A DNA stretch of 64,000 bases from AE-B3B sp964543295 (lineage in GTDB: Bacteria; Aerophobota; Aerophobia; Aerophobales; AE-B3A): NCBI GenBank assembly GCA_964543295.1, contig CAZIXA010000001.1:224064-288063 (forward strand), in the 5' to 3' direction. Within the stretch, counting starts at the first letter, position 1; each line of letters opens with the position of its first letter. Positions 42,412-51,475 of this stretch are shown here, piece after piece. The notes under the pieces were generated by a model that saw only the letters and a program-made list of their open reading frames with translations, ran no database searches and had not been told where the DNA came from. Both the position numbers and the translations under genes were made by a program.

Positions 42412-42475
42412 GTCCTCGGTTTATTGGGTTTATTGGGTTTATTGGGTTGAAAAAAAAATTGGTAACTATACACCT
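42412..42475 (+). repeat. R2-family repeat with 3 units of TTTATTGGG
   Basis: TTTATTGGG units at 42420-42446 followed by TTGAAAA and TTGGTAACTATACA, as in the array at 34456. It lies in the 275-base divergent gap between recO and purH; AATCCGTGTAATCTCGTGG near 42574 recalls the CACAGATGAACACAG element of the longer R2 copies. Confidence 0.75.
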
Positions 42476-42601
42476 TGCTTAGCCCCCAAAAGAAAAGAAT
42501 TTTTTTTGAAGCTGAACCCTGCCTCAAAAAATCTGCATCAAATTTTGGTCTATGATTTAATCCGTCTTGTGTAAATCCGTGTAATCTCGTGGTCCTTTTA
42601 C

Positions 42602-42629
42602 TTGACGGAGTAAAATATTTTGCTATATT
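42602..42629 (+). promoter_or_regulatory. Predicted promoter for purH
   Basis: TTGACG 42602-42607, 16-base spacer, TATATT 42624-42629, 28 bases before the purH ATG. No purine riboswitch is seen upstream. Confidence 0.55.
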
Positions 42630-42657
42630 GAATTATCGGAATTTTCGAGAAAGATAA

Positions 42658-44223
42658 ATGCCTGAGATCAAAAGAGCTCTTATCAGCGTCTTCCATAAGG
42701 AAGGAATAGTTGACTTTGCTAAGGGATTGGCCAAATTAGGAATAGAGATTCTTTCCACCGGGGGTACAGCACGAGCCCTTAGAGAAGCTGGGATACGGGT
42801 AAGAGATGTATCAAGGTATACCCATAGTCCGGCTATGCTTGGTGGAAGAGTTAAAACCTTGCACCCCAGGATTCATGCAGCTCTTTTAGCCGTAAGGGAT
42901 GATCCTGAACAGATGAGAGAAATAAAGCAACACGGTGTTGAACTTATAGACATGGTGGTGGTAAACTTTTATCCTTTCCAGGAAGTTATGCAAAAGGCCA
43001 GGGTGAGTCTAAAAGAGGCTAGAGAAAACATTGACATCGGAGGACCTACTATGCTTCGGGCGGCAGCTAAGAATTTTCCTTATGTAGCAGCAGTGACCGA
43101 TCCTGATCAGTACCCCCAGATCCTCAAGGAGTTAGAAGAAAATAGATGTTGTCTCAGCCAGGCTACCTGTCTTAATTTAGCTATGAGAATCTTCCAGGAA
43201 ACTAGTGCATATGATGCCCTTATTGCACACTACCTGGAAAAAGAAACTGGACAAAAATTCCCTGATATAATAAATTTGAGCTTTAAGAAACAAAAAAATC
43301 TGAGGTATGGAGAAAACTCCCACCAGAAGGCTGCTTTCTACAGAGAGTGGCTCGAGACTCGGCCAAGTCTTTCCTCTACTGAAAAACTTTGGGGGAAAGA
43401 TCTGTCCTTTAATAATCTTTTAGATCTAGATGCCGCTTTAGCCATAGTATCAGAATTTAGGGAACCAGCAGCCGTGGTAATAAAACATACCAACCCCTGT
43501 GGTGTAGGCTGTGCTTCTCATCTTCAAGAGGCTTTTAAAAATGCCTATAGTGGAGATCCTGTATCAGCCTTCGGAAGCATAATTGGATTGAATAGACCAG
43601 TGGATCCCCTTACTGCTGAAGAAATAGCTTCACCCGATAAATTTATTGAAGCCATAATTGCCCCTGACTATGAAAAAAAAGCTCTGGAAATCCTGAAAAC
43701 TGGGCAAAAATGGGGAAAGAACCTACGTATTCTAAAAGTCAATGGCTCTTTAGTCAGAGAAAACCTCGGCTGCGAGATAAAAGGAGTGCTAGGTGGAATT
43801 CTTTTTCAGGAAAGGGATGAAAAAACCTACTTTTCTAGTAATCTAAGAACAGTTACCAAAAGAATTCCCACTCAAAAGGAGCAGGATGAACTTTTATTTG
43901 CCTGGACAGTCTGCAAACATGTAAAATCTAATGCCATCGTTCTATCCAAAGATAAAACGGTAGTTGGAGTGGGAGCAGGACAGATGAGTCGGGTGGATTC
44001 CTCTAGGCTTGCCATTGGAAAGGCTGGTGATAGAGCTAGGGGTGCATGCTTAGCCTCAGATGCGTTTTTCCCTTTTCCTGATGCGGTAGAGGAGGCAGGA
44101 AAATCAGAGATAACTGCCTTAATTCAACCGGGTGGTTCGCGGCGCGACCAAGAGATAATTGCAGCTGCTGATAGATTCAGAATGGCTATGGTGTTCACGG
44201 GGATGAGACATTTCAAACATTAA
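42658..44223 (+). CDS. purH: AICAR transformylase/IMP cyclohydrolase
   Basis: 521 residues, bifunctional: an N-terminal MGS-like cyclohydrolase (IEILSTGGTARALREAG, HPRIHAALLA) and a C-terminal transformylase (RYGENSHQKAAFYRE, IKHTNPCGVG). It performs the last two steps of IMP synthesis. It pairs with glyA (11-base gap), which supplies one-carbon units. Confidence 0.96.
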   Translation: MPEIKRALISVFHKEGIVDFAKGLAKLGIEILSTGGTARALREAGIRVRDVSRYTHSPAMLGGRVKTLHPRIHAALLAVRDDPEQMREIKQHGVELIDMVVVNFYPFQEVMQKARVSLKEARENIDIGGPTMLRAAAKNFPYVAAVTDPDQYPQILKELEENRCCLSQATCLNLAMRIFQETSAYDALIAHYLEKETGQKFPDIINLSFKKQKNLRYGENSHQKAAFYREWLETRPSLSSTEKLWGKDLSFNNLLDLDAALAIVSEFREPAAVVIKHTNPCGVGCASHLQEAFKNAYSGDPVSAFGSIIGLNRPVDPLTAEEIASPDKFIEAIIAPDYEKKALEILKTGQKWGKNLRILKVNGSLVRENLGCEIKGVLGGILFQERDEKTYFSSNLRTVTKRIPTQKEQDELLFAWTVCKHVKSNAIVLSKDKTVVGVGAGQMSRVDSSRLAIGKAGDRARGACLASDAFFPFPDAVEEAGKSEITALIQPGGSRRDQEIIAAADRFRMAMVFTGMRHFKH

Positions 44224-44234
44224 AGGAGAGCTTC

Positions 44235-45482
44235 ATGCCTATTTCATTGGCTCAAAATGACCCTGAGGTTAATGAGATTCTTAAGCAGGAACTTCAGCGT
44301 CAGCAAAACAGTTTAACTCTTATTCCTTCAGAAAATTATCCCAGTAAGGCAGTCTTGGAAGCGGAAAGTTCGGTCTTGATTGATAAATATGCTGAAGGGT
44401 ATCCCGGTAGACGACATTATCAGGGCTGTAAATTTATAGATGAGATTGAGGAGTTAGCCATTTCGCGGGCAAAAAAAATCTTTAAAGCTGAGCATGTGAA
44501 TGTACAGGCTCATTCAGGAACACAGGCTAATATAGCTGTCTATCAGGCTTTGCTTAAACCGGGAGATACCATTTTATCCTTAGATTTGTCTCACGGAGGG
44601 CATCTTTCTCATGGAAATAGGTCAACTTTACCTCATACTCATTATCGGATCGTCAACTACGGAGTGGATAGAGAACGGGAGACCTTTAATTATGAAGAAA
44701 TTCAGGCTATAGCTGAAAATTGCCGTCCTCAATTGATAATAGTGGGGGCTAGTGCTTATCCGCGGGCTATAGATTACTCTCAGTGGAGGAGAATTGCCGA
44801 TGAGGTAGGTGCCTATCTTATGGCTGATGTAGCTCACATAATAGGCTTGATTATTACTGGGCTACACCCGGATCCTGTTCCTTACGCTGATGTTGTCACT
44901 ACCACCACCCACAAAACCCTGCGGGGTCCCCGCGGAGGAGTGATTATCTGTCGCCAAAACCTTGCCTCTCGGATAGATAGAGCTATTTTTCCTGGTACTC
45001 AAGGGGGGCCATTCATGCATACCATAGCCGCAAAAGCGGTATGTTTTCAGGAAGCGCAAAGGCTTGAATTTAAAGAATATCAACAGCAGATTGTCTCCAA
45101 CGCCAAAGCATTAGCTAAGAGCTTAAGGGAAGATGGGCTAAGATTGGTTTCCAGTGGCACCGATACCCATCTTATACTGGTTGATCTGTCAAAAAAATCA
45201 CTAACAGGTGATAAAGCAGCTACTATTTTGGAAGAAGCAGGCATAGTGGTTAATAAAAATAGTATCCCTTTTGATCCCCAACCGCCTTCTATAACCTCGG
45301 GGGTAAGACCGGGAACCCCTGCTCTTACTACCAGAGGAATGAGAGAACCTGAGATGCAACTGATTGGAAAGTGGATAAATAAAATACTATCGAGTCCAGA
45401 GGACAGAACCTTGAGAAAAAAAATGAGAAGCTGGGTAAGAGAGCTCTGTCAGCAATTTCCCATTTATGAGGATTTGAAATAA
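44235..45482 (+). CDS. glyA: Serine hydroxymethyltransferase
   Basis: 415 residues, PLP enzyme. The active-site lysine is in TTTTHKTLRGPRGG, and IPSENYPS and GYPGRRHYQGC are the family signatures. It converts serine to glycine and makes 5,10-methylene-THF, used by purH upstream. Confidence 0.96.
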   Translation: MPISLAQNDPEVNEILKQELQRQQNSLTLIPSENYPSKAVLEAESSVLIDKYAEGYPGRRHYQGCKFIDEIEELAISRAKKIFKAEHVNVQAHSGTQANIAVYQALLKPGDTILSLDLSHGGHLSHGNRSTLPHTHYRIVNYGVDRERETFNYEEIQAIAENCRPQLIIVGASAYPRAIDYSQWRRIADEVGAYLMADVAHIIGLIITGLHPDPVPYADVVTTTTHKTLRGPRGGVIICRQNLASRIDRAIFPGTQGGPFMHTIAAKAVCFQEAQRLEFKEYQQQIVSNAKALAKSLREDGLRLVSSGTDTHLILVDLSKKSLTGDKAATILEEAGIVVNKNSIPFDPQPPSITSGVRPGTPALTTRGMREPEMQLIGKWINKILSSPEDRTLRKKMRSWVRELCQQFPIYEDLK

Positions 45483-45664
45483 AAATTCATGCTCTTAAAT
45501 AGTAACCTGTTGTTTACACTCATTCTAATGTCCTCCCCGTGATATATTTAGCCTCCAGGAGACGTCAGGTCAAAATCGCAACGAATTATTTTTGTAGTTA
45601 CTATAAGGACTGAAATATTTCACGGGTGAGGTCTTAAAATTGTATGAAGCCAGGGAGGAGGCTT

Positions 45665-47404
45665 ATGTCTAAAGGAATAGCTGCTTCTCCCGGAATTGCT
45701 ATAGGAAAAGCATACATCCTGGAGAAGGAAAATTTTTGTATACTTGAATATGAAATCAAAGAAGAAGTAGTAGAGGCTGAAATAAAAAGATTTAGGGAAG
45801 CGGTGGAAGAATCAAAAAGGGAACTGGAGGAGATAAAAAAAAGAGTAAAGAAGACCATAGGAGAAAAGGAATCATACATTTTTCAGGCTCATCTATTAAT
45901 ATTGGAAGATCCACTTCTTATCGGAGCTACCATAGATAGAATAAGGAAGCAAAGATTGAATGCCGAGGCATCTCTTAGAAATACTCTCAAAGCTTTTCCA
46001 GCAAAGTTTGCCTCTGCTCAGGCTGGGTTTATTCAGGAAAGATTCAGAGATGTAGAAGATATAGGCGAGCGAGTCCTGGCTAGTCTTCTAAAGAGACCAA
46101 CTTTGAGTCTCTCTCGTCTAGAGGAAAAAATAATATTGGTGGCCTATGATCTTGCTCCCTCAGACACTGTGGCTATGCAGAAAGATAAAATATTGGGTTT
46201 TGCCACCAATATTGGGGGAAGAACGTCTCATACGGCTATTATGGCTCGCTCATTGAAGATTCCTGCCGTGGTCGGATTGAGAGACATAACCCAGAAAGTT
46301 AAACCAGGCTCGGTAATTATCCTAGATGGAAATGAAGGAAGGGTAATTGTTAATCCCACTTCCAAGCAAATAGAACGGTATAAAAGAAGTCAGAAAGAGT
46401 TTCTCTCTTACCAAAGAAAACTAGAGGCTTTGAGATCTTTGCCTCCTCAGACCCTCGATGGCCGAGAAGTAGAATTAGCGGTTAATATCGCAGGTCCGGA
46501 AGAGATAGATATTGCCTTAAGGGATGGAGCGGAAGGGGTAGGATTATACAGAACCGAGTTTCTCTACATGAATAGAGAAACTTTGCCCAGTGAGGCCGAA
46601 CAGATGCAGGTTTATAAAACAGTAGCTGAGAAAGCGTCTCCTAATACAGTGATTATTAGAACATTAGATTTGGGAGGAGATAAATTTCTCTCTCATTTTC
46701 CTGTTCCTTCCGAAATAAACCCTTTTATGGGCTGGAGGGCTATAAGACTGTGTTTAGAGAAAGTAGATATCTTTAAAGTTCAGCTGAGGGCTATCTTGAG
46801 AGCTGGTAGTTTTGGCAAGGTAAAAATTATGTATCCCATGATCTCAGGAGTGGAAGAGATCAAGAAAACCAAGGCTATTCTTTCTGAAGTAAAAAGAGAA
46901 CTAAAAAAAGAGGAAATTCCTTTTTCAGAGGACATCGAGGTAGGAGCAATGATTGAAGTCCCTTCGGCCGCTATAATAGCCGATCTTCTGGCTAAAGAGG
47001 TTGATTTCTTTAGCCTGGGGACGAATGATTTAATACAATACAGTCTGGCAGTGGACCGGGTAAATGAGAAGGTAGCCTATCTTTACCAGCCTCTGCACCC
47101 GACTATCTTGAGATTAATCGACAATATAATAAAATGCGCTCATCGTGAAGGCATTTGGGTGGGAGCCTGTGGAGAGATGGCCAGTGATCCACTATTTGTC
47201 TTGATTCTTCTGGGATTGGAAGTAGATGAATTTAGTGTGGCCCCGACTTCTCTTCTAGAGATAAAGAAAATTATTCGGGGGGTGACATGGGAAGAGACGC
47301 AAAAGGTAGCCTCGGAGCTTTTGAAACTCAGCACCTCATATGAAGCCAGAAGATTTGCCCAGAGGAAGCTATCGAAGAAAATTAAAAAAATCTTAACTAC
47401 TTAG
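45665..47404 (+). CDS. ptsI: PTS enzyme I (phosphoenolpyruvate-protein phosphotransferase)
   Basis: 579 residues from the ATG at 45665 with GGGAGGAGG upstream. The phospho-His domain has GGRTSHTAIMARSLKIPAVVG; the PEP domain has YRTEFLYMNR, EIGAMIE-like VGAMIEVPSA and FFSLGTNDLIQYSLAVDR. It starts PTS sugar phosphorylation by passing phosphate to HPr. No HPr or EII is in the window. The stop codon lies inside the 186-bp R2 repeat. Confidence 0.93.
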   Translation: MSKGIAASPGIAIGKAYILEKENFCILEYEIKEEVVEAEIKRFREAVEESKRELEEIKKRVKKTIGEKESYIFQAHLLILEDPLLIGATIDRIRKQRLNAEASLRNTLKAFPAKFASAQAGFIQERFRDVEDIGERVLASLLKRPTLSLSRLEEKIILVAYDLAPSDTVAMQKDKILGFATNIGGRTSHTAIMARSLKIPAVVGLRDITQKVKPGSVIILDGNEGRVIVNPTSKQIERYKRSQKEFLSYQRKLEALRSLPPQTLDGREVELAVNIAGPEEIDIALRDGAEGVGLYRTEFLYMNRETLPSEAEQMQVYKTVAEKASPNTVIIRTLDLGGDKFLSHFPVPSEINPFMGWRAIRLCLEKVDIFKVQLRAILRAGSFGKVKIMYPMISGVEEIKKTKAILSEVKRELKKEEIPFSEDIEVGAMIEVPSAAIIADLLAKEVDFFSLGTNDLIQYSLAVDRVNEKVAYLYQPLHPTILRLIDNIIKCAHREGIWVGACGEMASDPLFVLILLGLEVDEFSVAPTSLLEIKKIIRGVTWEETQKVASELLKLSTSYEARRFAQRKLSKKIKKILTT

Positions 47405-47586
47405 CCACAGATGAACACAGATGAACACGGTTTGGGTTTGTTGAGTTTATTGAGTTTGTTGGGTCAGAAAATAAGGCAACAACTATGGAAGTTCGCTTAT
47501 TATTGAATTTTGGCAGAAAACCAGAATTCAAAAGATTTGTATATGATAATGAAAGAAAAACATCAGCGTAAATCTGCGGCTGAATA
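47401..47586 (+). repeat. R2 repeat, left arm of an inverted pair
   Basis: 186 bp beginning TTAGCCACAGATGAACACAG and ending in AAATCTGCGGCTGAATA. It contains three 9-mer-like units (TTTGTTGAG, TTTATTGAG). Its first bases include the ptsI stop. An inverted copy at 50822-51007 has the same length and, by my count, seven mismatches. Confidence 0.93.
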
Positions 47587-47615
47587 ATTACAAAGAATCT
47601 TAAAAGGAAGCTAAG

Positions 47616-48674
47616 ATGTGGGACGATTTGAAAAGTCTAGAAAAGGTTGATAGAAGCAAAATGTGGAAACTCCTATTTGATTTCCCTCTTCAGTGTCAGC
47701 AGGCAATTAGGCTGGCAGATACTTTACCCCTTTTTCCTCAAACTCTACGCCAATTAAGAAAGACTATAGTCTGTGGGCTGGGTGGATCAGCTATAGGAGG
47801 CGATATATTAAAGACGCTCCTTTTTCAAAAATTGGAAATACCAATTTTGATCAGCCGAAACTATGGCTTGCCTCGACTGGTAGATGAAGAGAGCTTGGTC
47901 TTCATTGTGAGTTATTCAGGAAACACCGAGGAAACTCTTTCGGCTTATGAGGAGTGCAAGAAAAGGAGCTCTTTTCTTTTTTCAATTTGTAGTGGGGGAA
48001 AGTTAAAAGATTTAAGTAAGCAGGATGAAGTACCATCTTTAATTGTTCCTCCCGGGATGCCCCCCCGCACAACCGTTGGTTATCTATCTATTCCCATGCT
48101 CAGGATTTTAGAGAGACTAAAATGGATAGAACCTCAAAATTATGACGAGCTACTTCAGGTTTTAGGTAAAGTCAGGAAGAGATGTCATCCAGAAGTCCCA
48201 TTGAGCAAAAATCCGGCTAAATCCCTTGCGCAAGAACTTCTCGGCAAGATTCCCCTCGTGTACGGGGTAGAAGGAAATACAGATGTGGTTGCCCACAGGT
48301 TAAAGACCCAGTTTAATGAAAACAGTAAAATCTTGGCTTTCTGGGACATTTTCCCCGAACTTAACCATAATGAGATTGTGGCGTGGGGAGGGGAAGGAAA
48401 GATAAATTTAAAAAGATTTTACCCTATTTTTATTCGAGATCATAGGGACGGAGAAAAAATTAAAAAAAGAATTGAAGTCACTCAATCCATAGTAAAAAAG
48501 AGAAAAGTAAAATGGGCTGAGATCTGGACAGAAGGGAAAGATAAGTTAACCAGAGTCCTATCGGCAATATATATGGGAGACTGGGTAAGTTTTTATTTGG
48601 CTATAGCCCAAAATATTGACCCCACACCAGTGAAGATGATCGATTTTTTAAAGAAAGAGCTAAGCGAAGTCTAG
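47616..48674 (+). CDS. Bifunctional phosphoglucose/phosphomannose isomerase
   Basis: 352 residues, SIS domains. GLGGSAIGGDIL (about residue 54) and SYSGNTEETL (about 107) form the sugar-phosphate site; GMPPRTTVGYL and WDIFPELNHNEIVAW are typical of the PGI/PMI bifunctional family from archaea and some bacteria. It links fructose-6-P with glucose-6-P and mannose-6-P. AAAGGAAG precedes the start. It is enclosed by the R2 inverted repeats. Confidence 0.9.
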   Translation: MWDDLKSLEKVDRSKMWKLLFDFPLQCQQAIRLADTLPLFPQTLRQLRKTIVCGLGGSAIGGDILKTLLFQKLEIPILISRNYGLPRLVDEESLVFIVSYSGNTEETLSAYEECKKRSSFLFSICSGGKLKDLSKQDEVPSLIVPPGMPPRTTVGYLSIPMLRILERLKWIEPQNYDELLQVLGKVRKRCHPEVPLSKNPAKSLAQELLGKIPLVYGVEGNTDVVAHRLKTQFNENSKILAFWDIFPELNHNEIVAWGGEGKINLKRFYPIFIRDHRDGEKIKKRIEVTQSIVKKRKVKWAEIWTEGKDKLTRVLSAIYMGDWVSFYLAIAQNIDPTPVKMIDFLKKELSEV

Positions 48675-49097
48675 AGATAACTTGAAAGAGAAAGATGCCA
48701 ACCTGGTTCTTTACCTAGCCTCCTTTCTTCTAGATGTAGCTCTGGGAATGATCTGGTGGTATACTTGCTCAAACCTACAACCTGAGAACGTAAATATTCA
48801 GTGAAGGATGTCCCATGTTGTTGACTGCAAAGAGCAGAGCGGGTAGCCGAACCCTTTAGGGTGCGTATAAAAGCAGGCTCTGAGCCTTGCGACTGCCGAG
48901 ATTGCCTCGCTCGCAATCAGACTGGGTCGCAATTGAAGTTCAGTAATCAAAGTGGAGGGAAAAGAGCAAAGAAAAGGGAAATTACGAGCCCTTGTCCCTA
49001 TTTGACTCCAGTTTTGGACCCAAAGTGGGGGATTTTTGAGAAAAGATCCTGAAAAATTGGATTACGACACAGTGTGAATGAGATATTCTTGTAATCT
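48675..49097. other. 423-base convergent gap with nested hairpin
   Basis: No credible gene. A nested stem is seen: TTGCGAC 48887-48893 with GTCGCAA 48926-48932, and inside it GATTGC 48900-48905 with GCAATC 48913-48918. ACCCT-TT-AGGGT lies at 48851-48862. It may be a palindromic intergenic element or a small structured RNA. No T-tract supports a terminator. Confidence 0.5.
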
Positions 49098-50807
49098 TTA
49101 GCCCTGGAACCAGTTAGGTTTGATATCCTTAAACAAATTATCCTTTTTTTCACAAAAGTTAAGAAATTCTCGGTTTCCAGAGTCTAATACTCCTTTCTCC
49201 GCATATTCATCTATTATCTTTGATAGATGGTTAAAATCTTCGTAGTGCTCATTGACTCTGGCTTCTCCATAGTCCCTAGCTGTCCAGGTACTGATTAGAA
49301 ATTGCCAATCTGAACTTTGCAAAAGCAAAAGCTCACGAAGGAGCTGTTTGAGAAGTCGTTGCAGCTCAGAATCATTATTGTTGGCGTATTTTTCCACTAG
49401 CCGCTCCATTTTCTCCTCAGCCTCATAAATATACTTCCAGGTCCACTCTGTCAATTGATTAAGCCAGATCCAGTGGAAACCACCCTGTCCCCAGGAACCC
49501 TCGGGCAGGGAGACAACCTCAGCCGGAAAATGTTCATTCAAAAACTCAGAACATGTCTTTAGTTCTATCTGTGGATCCTCCTCTATCCATTTCAAAACCA
49601 AATAAAGCCATTGGGGACCCTCAAACCACCAATGGCCAAAAAGTTCAGCATCGAAGGGGGCGCAGACAATTCCTTCTTTCCCTGTTCTCTCATAGTGTTC
49701 CTTGAGAGTACTCTTTATTAGCTCCTTAAAATGACCGGCATTTTCCCTTATTCTCTCCTGTGCCTTTTGAGGATAGTATTCTTCTTTTTCTCCCAGTCCC
49801 ACTTTACTACCTGTAACCCGCCAATAGCGATTTCCTCCGGGGAACTGTTTTTTATGAAACTCTAGGTACCACCCATCTCCGGGATAGCCCCATTTTCCAC
49901 TCCACACCTGAAGCCCCGTTCTAGGATCACGGGCAAATACGGCTACGGGGCGTCTATTTTGCTGCGGATTTACCAAGTAGGCCTGGTAAGGTGACAACTC
50001 CGGCTTCTGGCGACGGGGCTGGTATTGCTTTTGAAAATCTTTCCAGAGGACTTCTAAAGCCTGGAAGCGATGAATATACACTCCAATACTCTTTCCTCCT
50101 TTGAGAAGAGGGGTATCTACCAGGAAGTAATCAAGACCATTCTCTCCCAAAAACTCCTCTGTTCCCTTACGTAAATAAGAAGATTTTCTCTTTCCTACCG
50201 GTGGTCTCCACTTGTAGGCTGGCCTATAAGCAAACTCGGGAAGCCAAAAACCTTGGGGCTTTCTACCGAAAAGTCTTTTATAACTAGCTACTCCCTGCTT
50301 TATCTGAGTCCGAATGCTCCCTTCTTTACTTAACAGTGGGAGATAGCCGTGGGTAGCACACGAGGTAATGACCTCTATATGACCTTCGTCCTGTAGAGCC
50401 TGAAAACTACCCAAAATGTTTTCTTGGCATTTTTCCTGAAAATAGATGAGTTTCTGAGTATAAAATTCCTCCCACCTTTGGGCAAGCACCTTAAGATGGG
50501 AAAGACCCCATGAATTAAATTGGCGCTCATCCTGTCTGGATATTTCAATTTTGCTTTTCAAATACTGCTTGAATTCCGAGATAAAGTCCGCATGAGAAAT
50601 CTGTTCTGCCAGAACTGGAGTAATGTTAATCGTTACCTTCGGAGAGCACTTTTCCTCTCGAAGGCGATAAAAGGTGTCCAGAAGTGGAATATAGGTTTCT
50701 GCACAAGCCTCATTTAGCCAGTCTGTTCCATGGGGCCAACGGCCATGGGAGAGGACATAGGGAAGGTGGCAGTGTAAAACTAGGGAGAAACTACCGTATT
50801 TTTTCAT
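49098..50807 (-). CDS. GH57 1,4-alpha-glucan branching enzyme (DUF1957 type)
   Basis: 569 residues. GH57 barrel: LVLHCHLPYV at residues 9-18, nucleophile region GFWLPEFAYRP with E191, and PFDAELFGHWWFEG with catalytic D386. The DUF1957 C-terminal helices follow. Such enzymes (TK1436-like) make alpha-1,6 branches in glycogen. With glgC and glgA on the same strand it completes glycogen synthesis. The R2 right arm lies 15 bases before its start. Confidence 0.9.
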   Translation of the reverse strand: MKKYGSFSLVLHCHLPYVLSHGRWPHGTDWLNEACAETYIPLLDTFYRLREEKCSPKVTINITPVLAEQISHADFISEFKQYLKSKIEISRQDERQFNSWGLSHLKVLAQRWEEFYTQKLIYFQEKCQENILGSFQALQDEGHIEVITSCATHGYLPLLSKEGSIRTQIKQGVASYKRLFGRKPQGFWLPEFAYRPAYKWRPPVGKRKSSYLRKGTEEFLGENGLDYFLVDTPLLKGGKSIGVYIHRFQALEVLWKDFQKQYQPRRQKPELSPYQAYLVNPQQNRRPVAVFARDPRTGLQVWSGKWGYPGDGWYLEFHKKQFPGGNRYWRVTGSKVGLGEKEEYYPQKAQERIRENAGHFKELIKSTLKEHYERTGKEGIVCAPFDAELFGHWWFEGPQWLYLVLKWIEEDPQIELKTCSEFLNEHFPAEVVSLPEGSWGQGGFHWIWLNQLTEWTWKYIYEAEEKMERLVEKYANNNDSELQRLLKQLLRELLLLQSSDWQFLISTWTARDYGEARVNEHYEDFNHLSKIIDEYAEKGVLDSGNREFLNFCEKKDNLFKDIKPNWFQG

Positions 50808-50821
50808 TTTTGCCCTGTAAG

Positions 50822-51007
50822 TATTCAGCCGCAGATTTACGCTGATATTTTTCTTTTGTTATCATACACAAATCTTTCGAATTCTGGTTTTCTGTCAAAA
50901 TTCAATAATAAGCTAACTTCCATAGTTGTTGCCTTATTTTCTGACCCAACAAACTCAATAAACTCAACAAACCCAAACCGTGTTCATCTGTGTTCATCTG
51001 TGGCTAA
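50822..51007 (-). repeat. R2 repeat, right arm of the inverted pair
   Basis: 186 bp, reverse complement of 47401-47586 with about seven differences and no gaps. It sits between the branching-enzyme start and the end of the GH57 pseudogene, in sense orientation to the minus-strand transcript. Confidence 0.93.
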
Positions 51008-51026
51008 ATGGTTACTTTGCCCTTTC

Positions 51027-51475
51027 CTATCCTTTCCCTGATTTTGTGGTGATAGGTTTCCGGACGACTATCTTTTCAGCACGGATAAGATGCTCATAAA
51101 CTGATGCTCCTAAATGGCCTAAATATAATCCTCCAAAGACGCCATGCCAGTAAGCACAATTGCATTGTCCCTTTCAGAGTTCATCCTGGGCCCCTTTTCC
51201 CAGTTTTTGGGAAGTTTGGACTGTCTTCTCCACTTTCTGGCTAACGTAAAGCATCTTTTTATGCATCAGATTAGCCTCGGGATATTTGAAGAAATAGTTT
51301 CTGAAAAAACCACCTTTAAAGAATCTTTTGTATGGCCCTGATTCATTTTGTGAAGAAAGCCACCGGGTCATTTCTAGGCTTTTTGATAAGCTTCTTCAAA
51401 GACAAAGGGGAAATTTCCTACCGATTGATGGTTATGCACCCCTATAATTAAATAGATTTTCCTTATGCTCGCCAT
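51027..51475 (-). pseudogene. Decayed GH57 alpha-amylase/4-alpha-glucanotransferase
   Basis: The start ATG at 51475 overlaps the upstream GH57 gene by 13 bases and reads KIYLIIGVHNHQSVGNFPFV, the usual GH57 amylase N-terminus, then hits TAG. In another frame the middle of the protein follows (KRFFKGGFFRNYF, YPEANLMHKKMLYVS), ending at TGA where a Trp is expected, then GQCNCAYWHGVFGG and YLGHLGASVYEHLIRAEK up to TAG at 51027. So the N-terminal ~28 residues and two later segments survive a large internal deletion and a nonsense change; the 3' part is also gone. Confidence 0.85.

Noticed and set aside
42383..42657. Purine riboswitch before purH
   Set aside because: No conserved core helices are visible; the gap holds an R2-type repeat and an ordinary promoter.
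48861..49052. Plus-strand frame with CxCxxC in the gap after the isomerase
   Set aside because: The Cys codons come from the nested hairpin; no ribosome site and no family.
51174..51176. TGA at the place of a conserved Trp in the GH57 remnant, which could mean TGA codes for Trp here
   Set aside because: TGA is a working stop elsewhere (for example the ATGA and GTGA overlaps at pyrE, nadD and murG), and the same remnant has other breaks. It is a pseudogene mutation.
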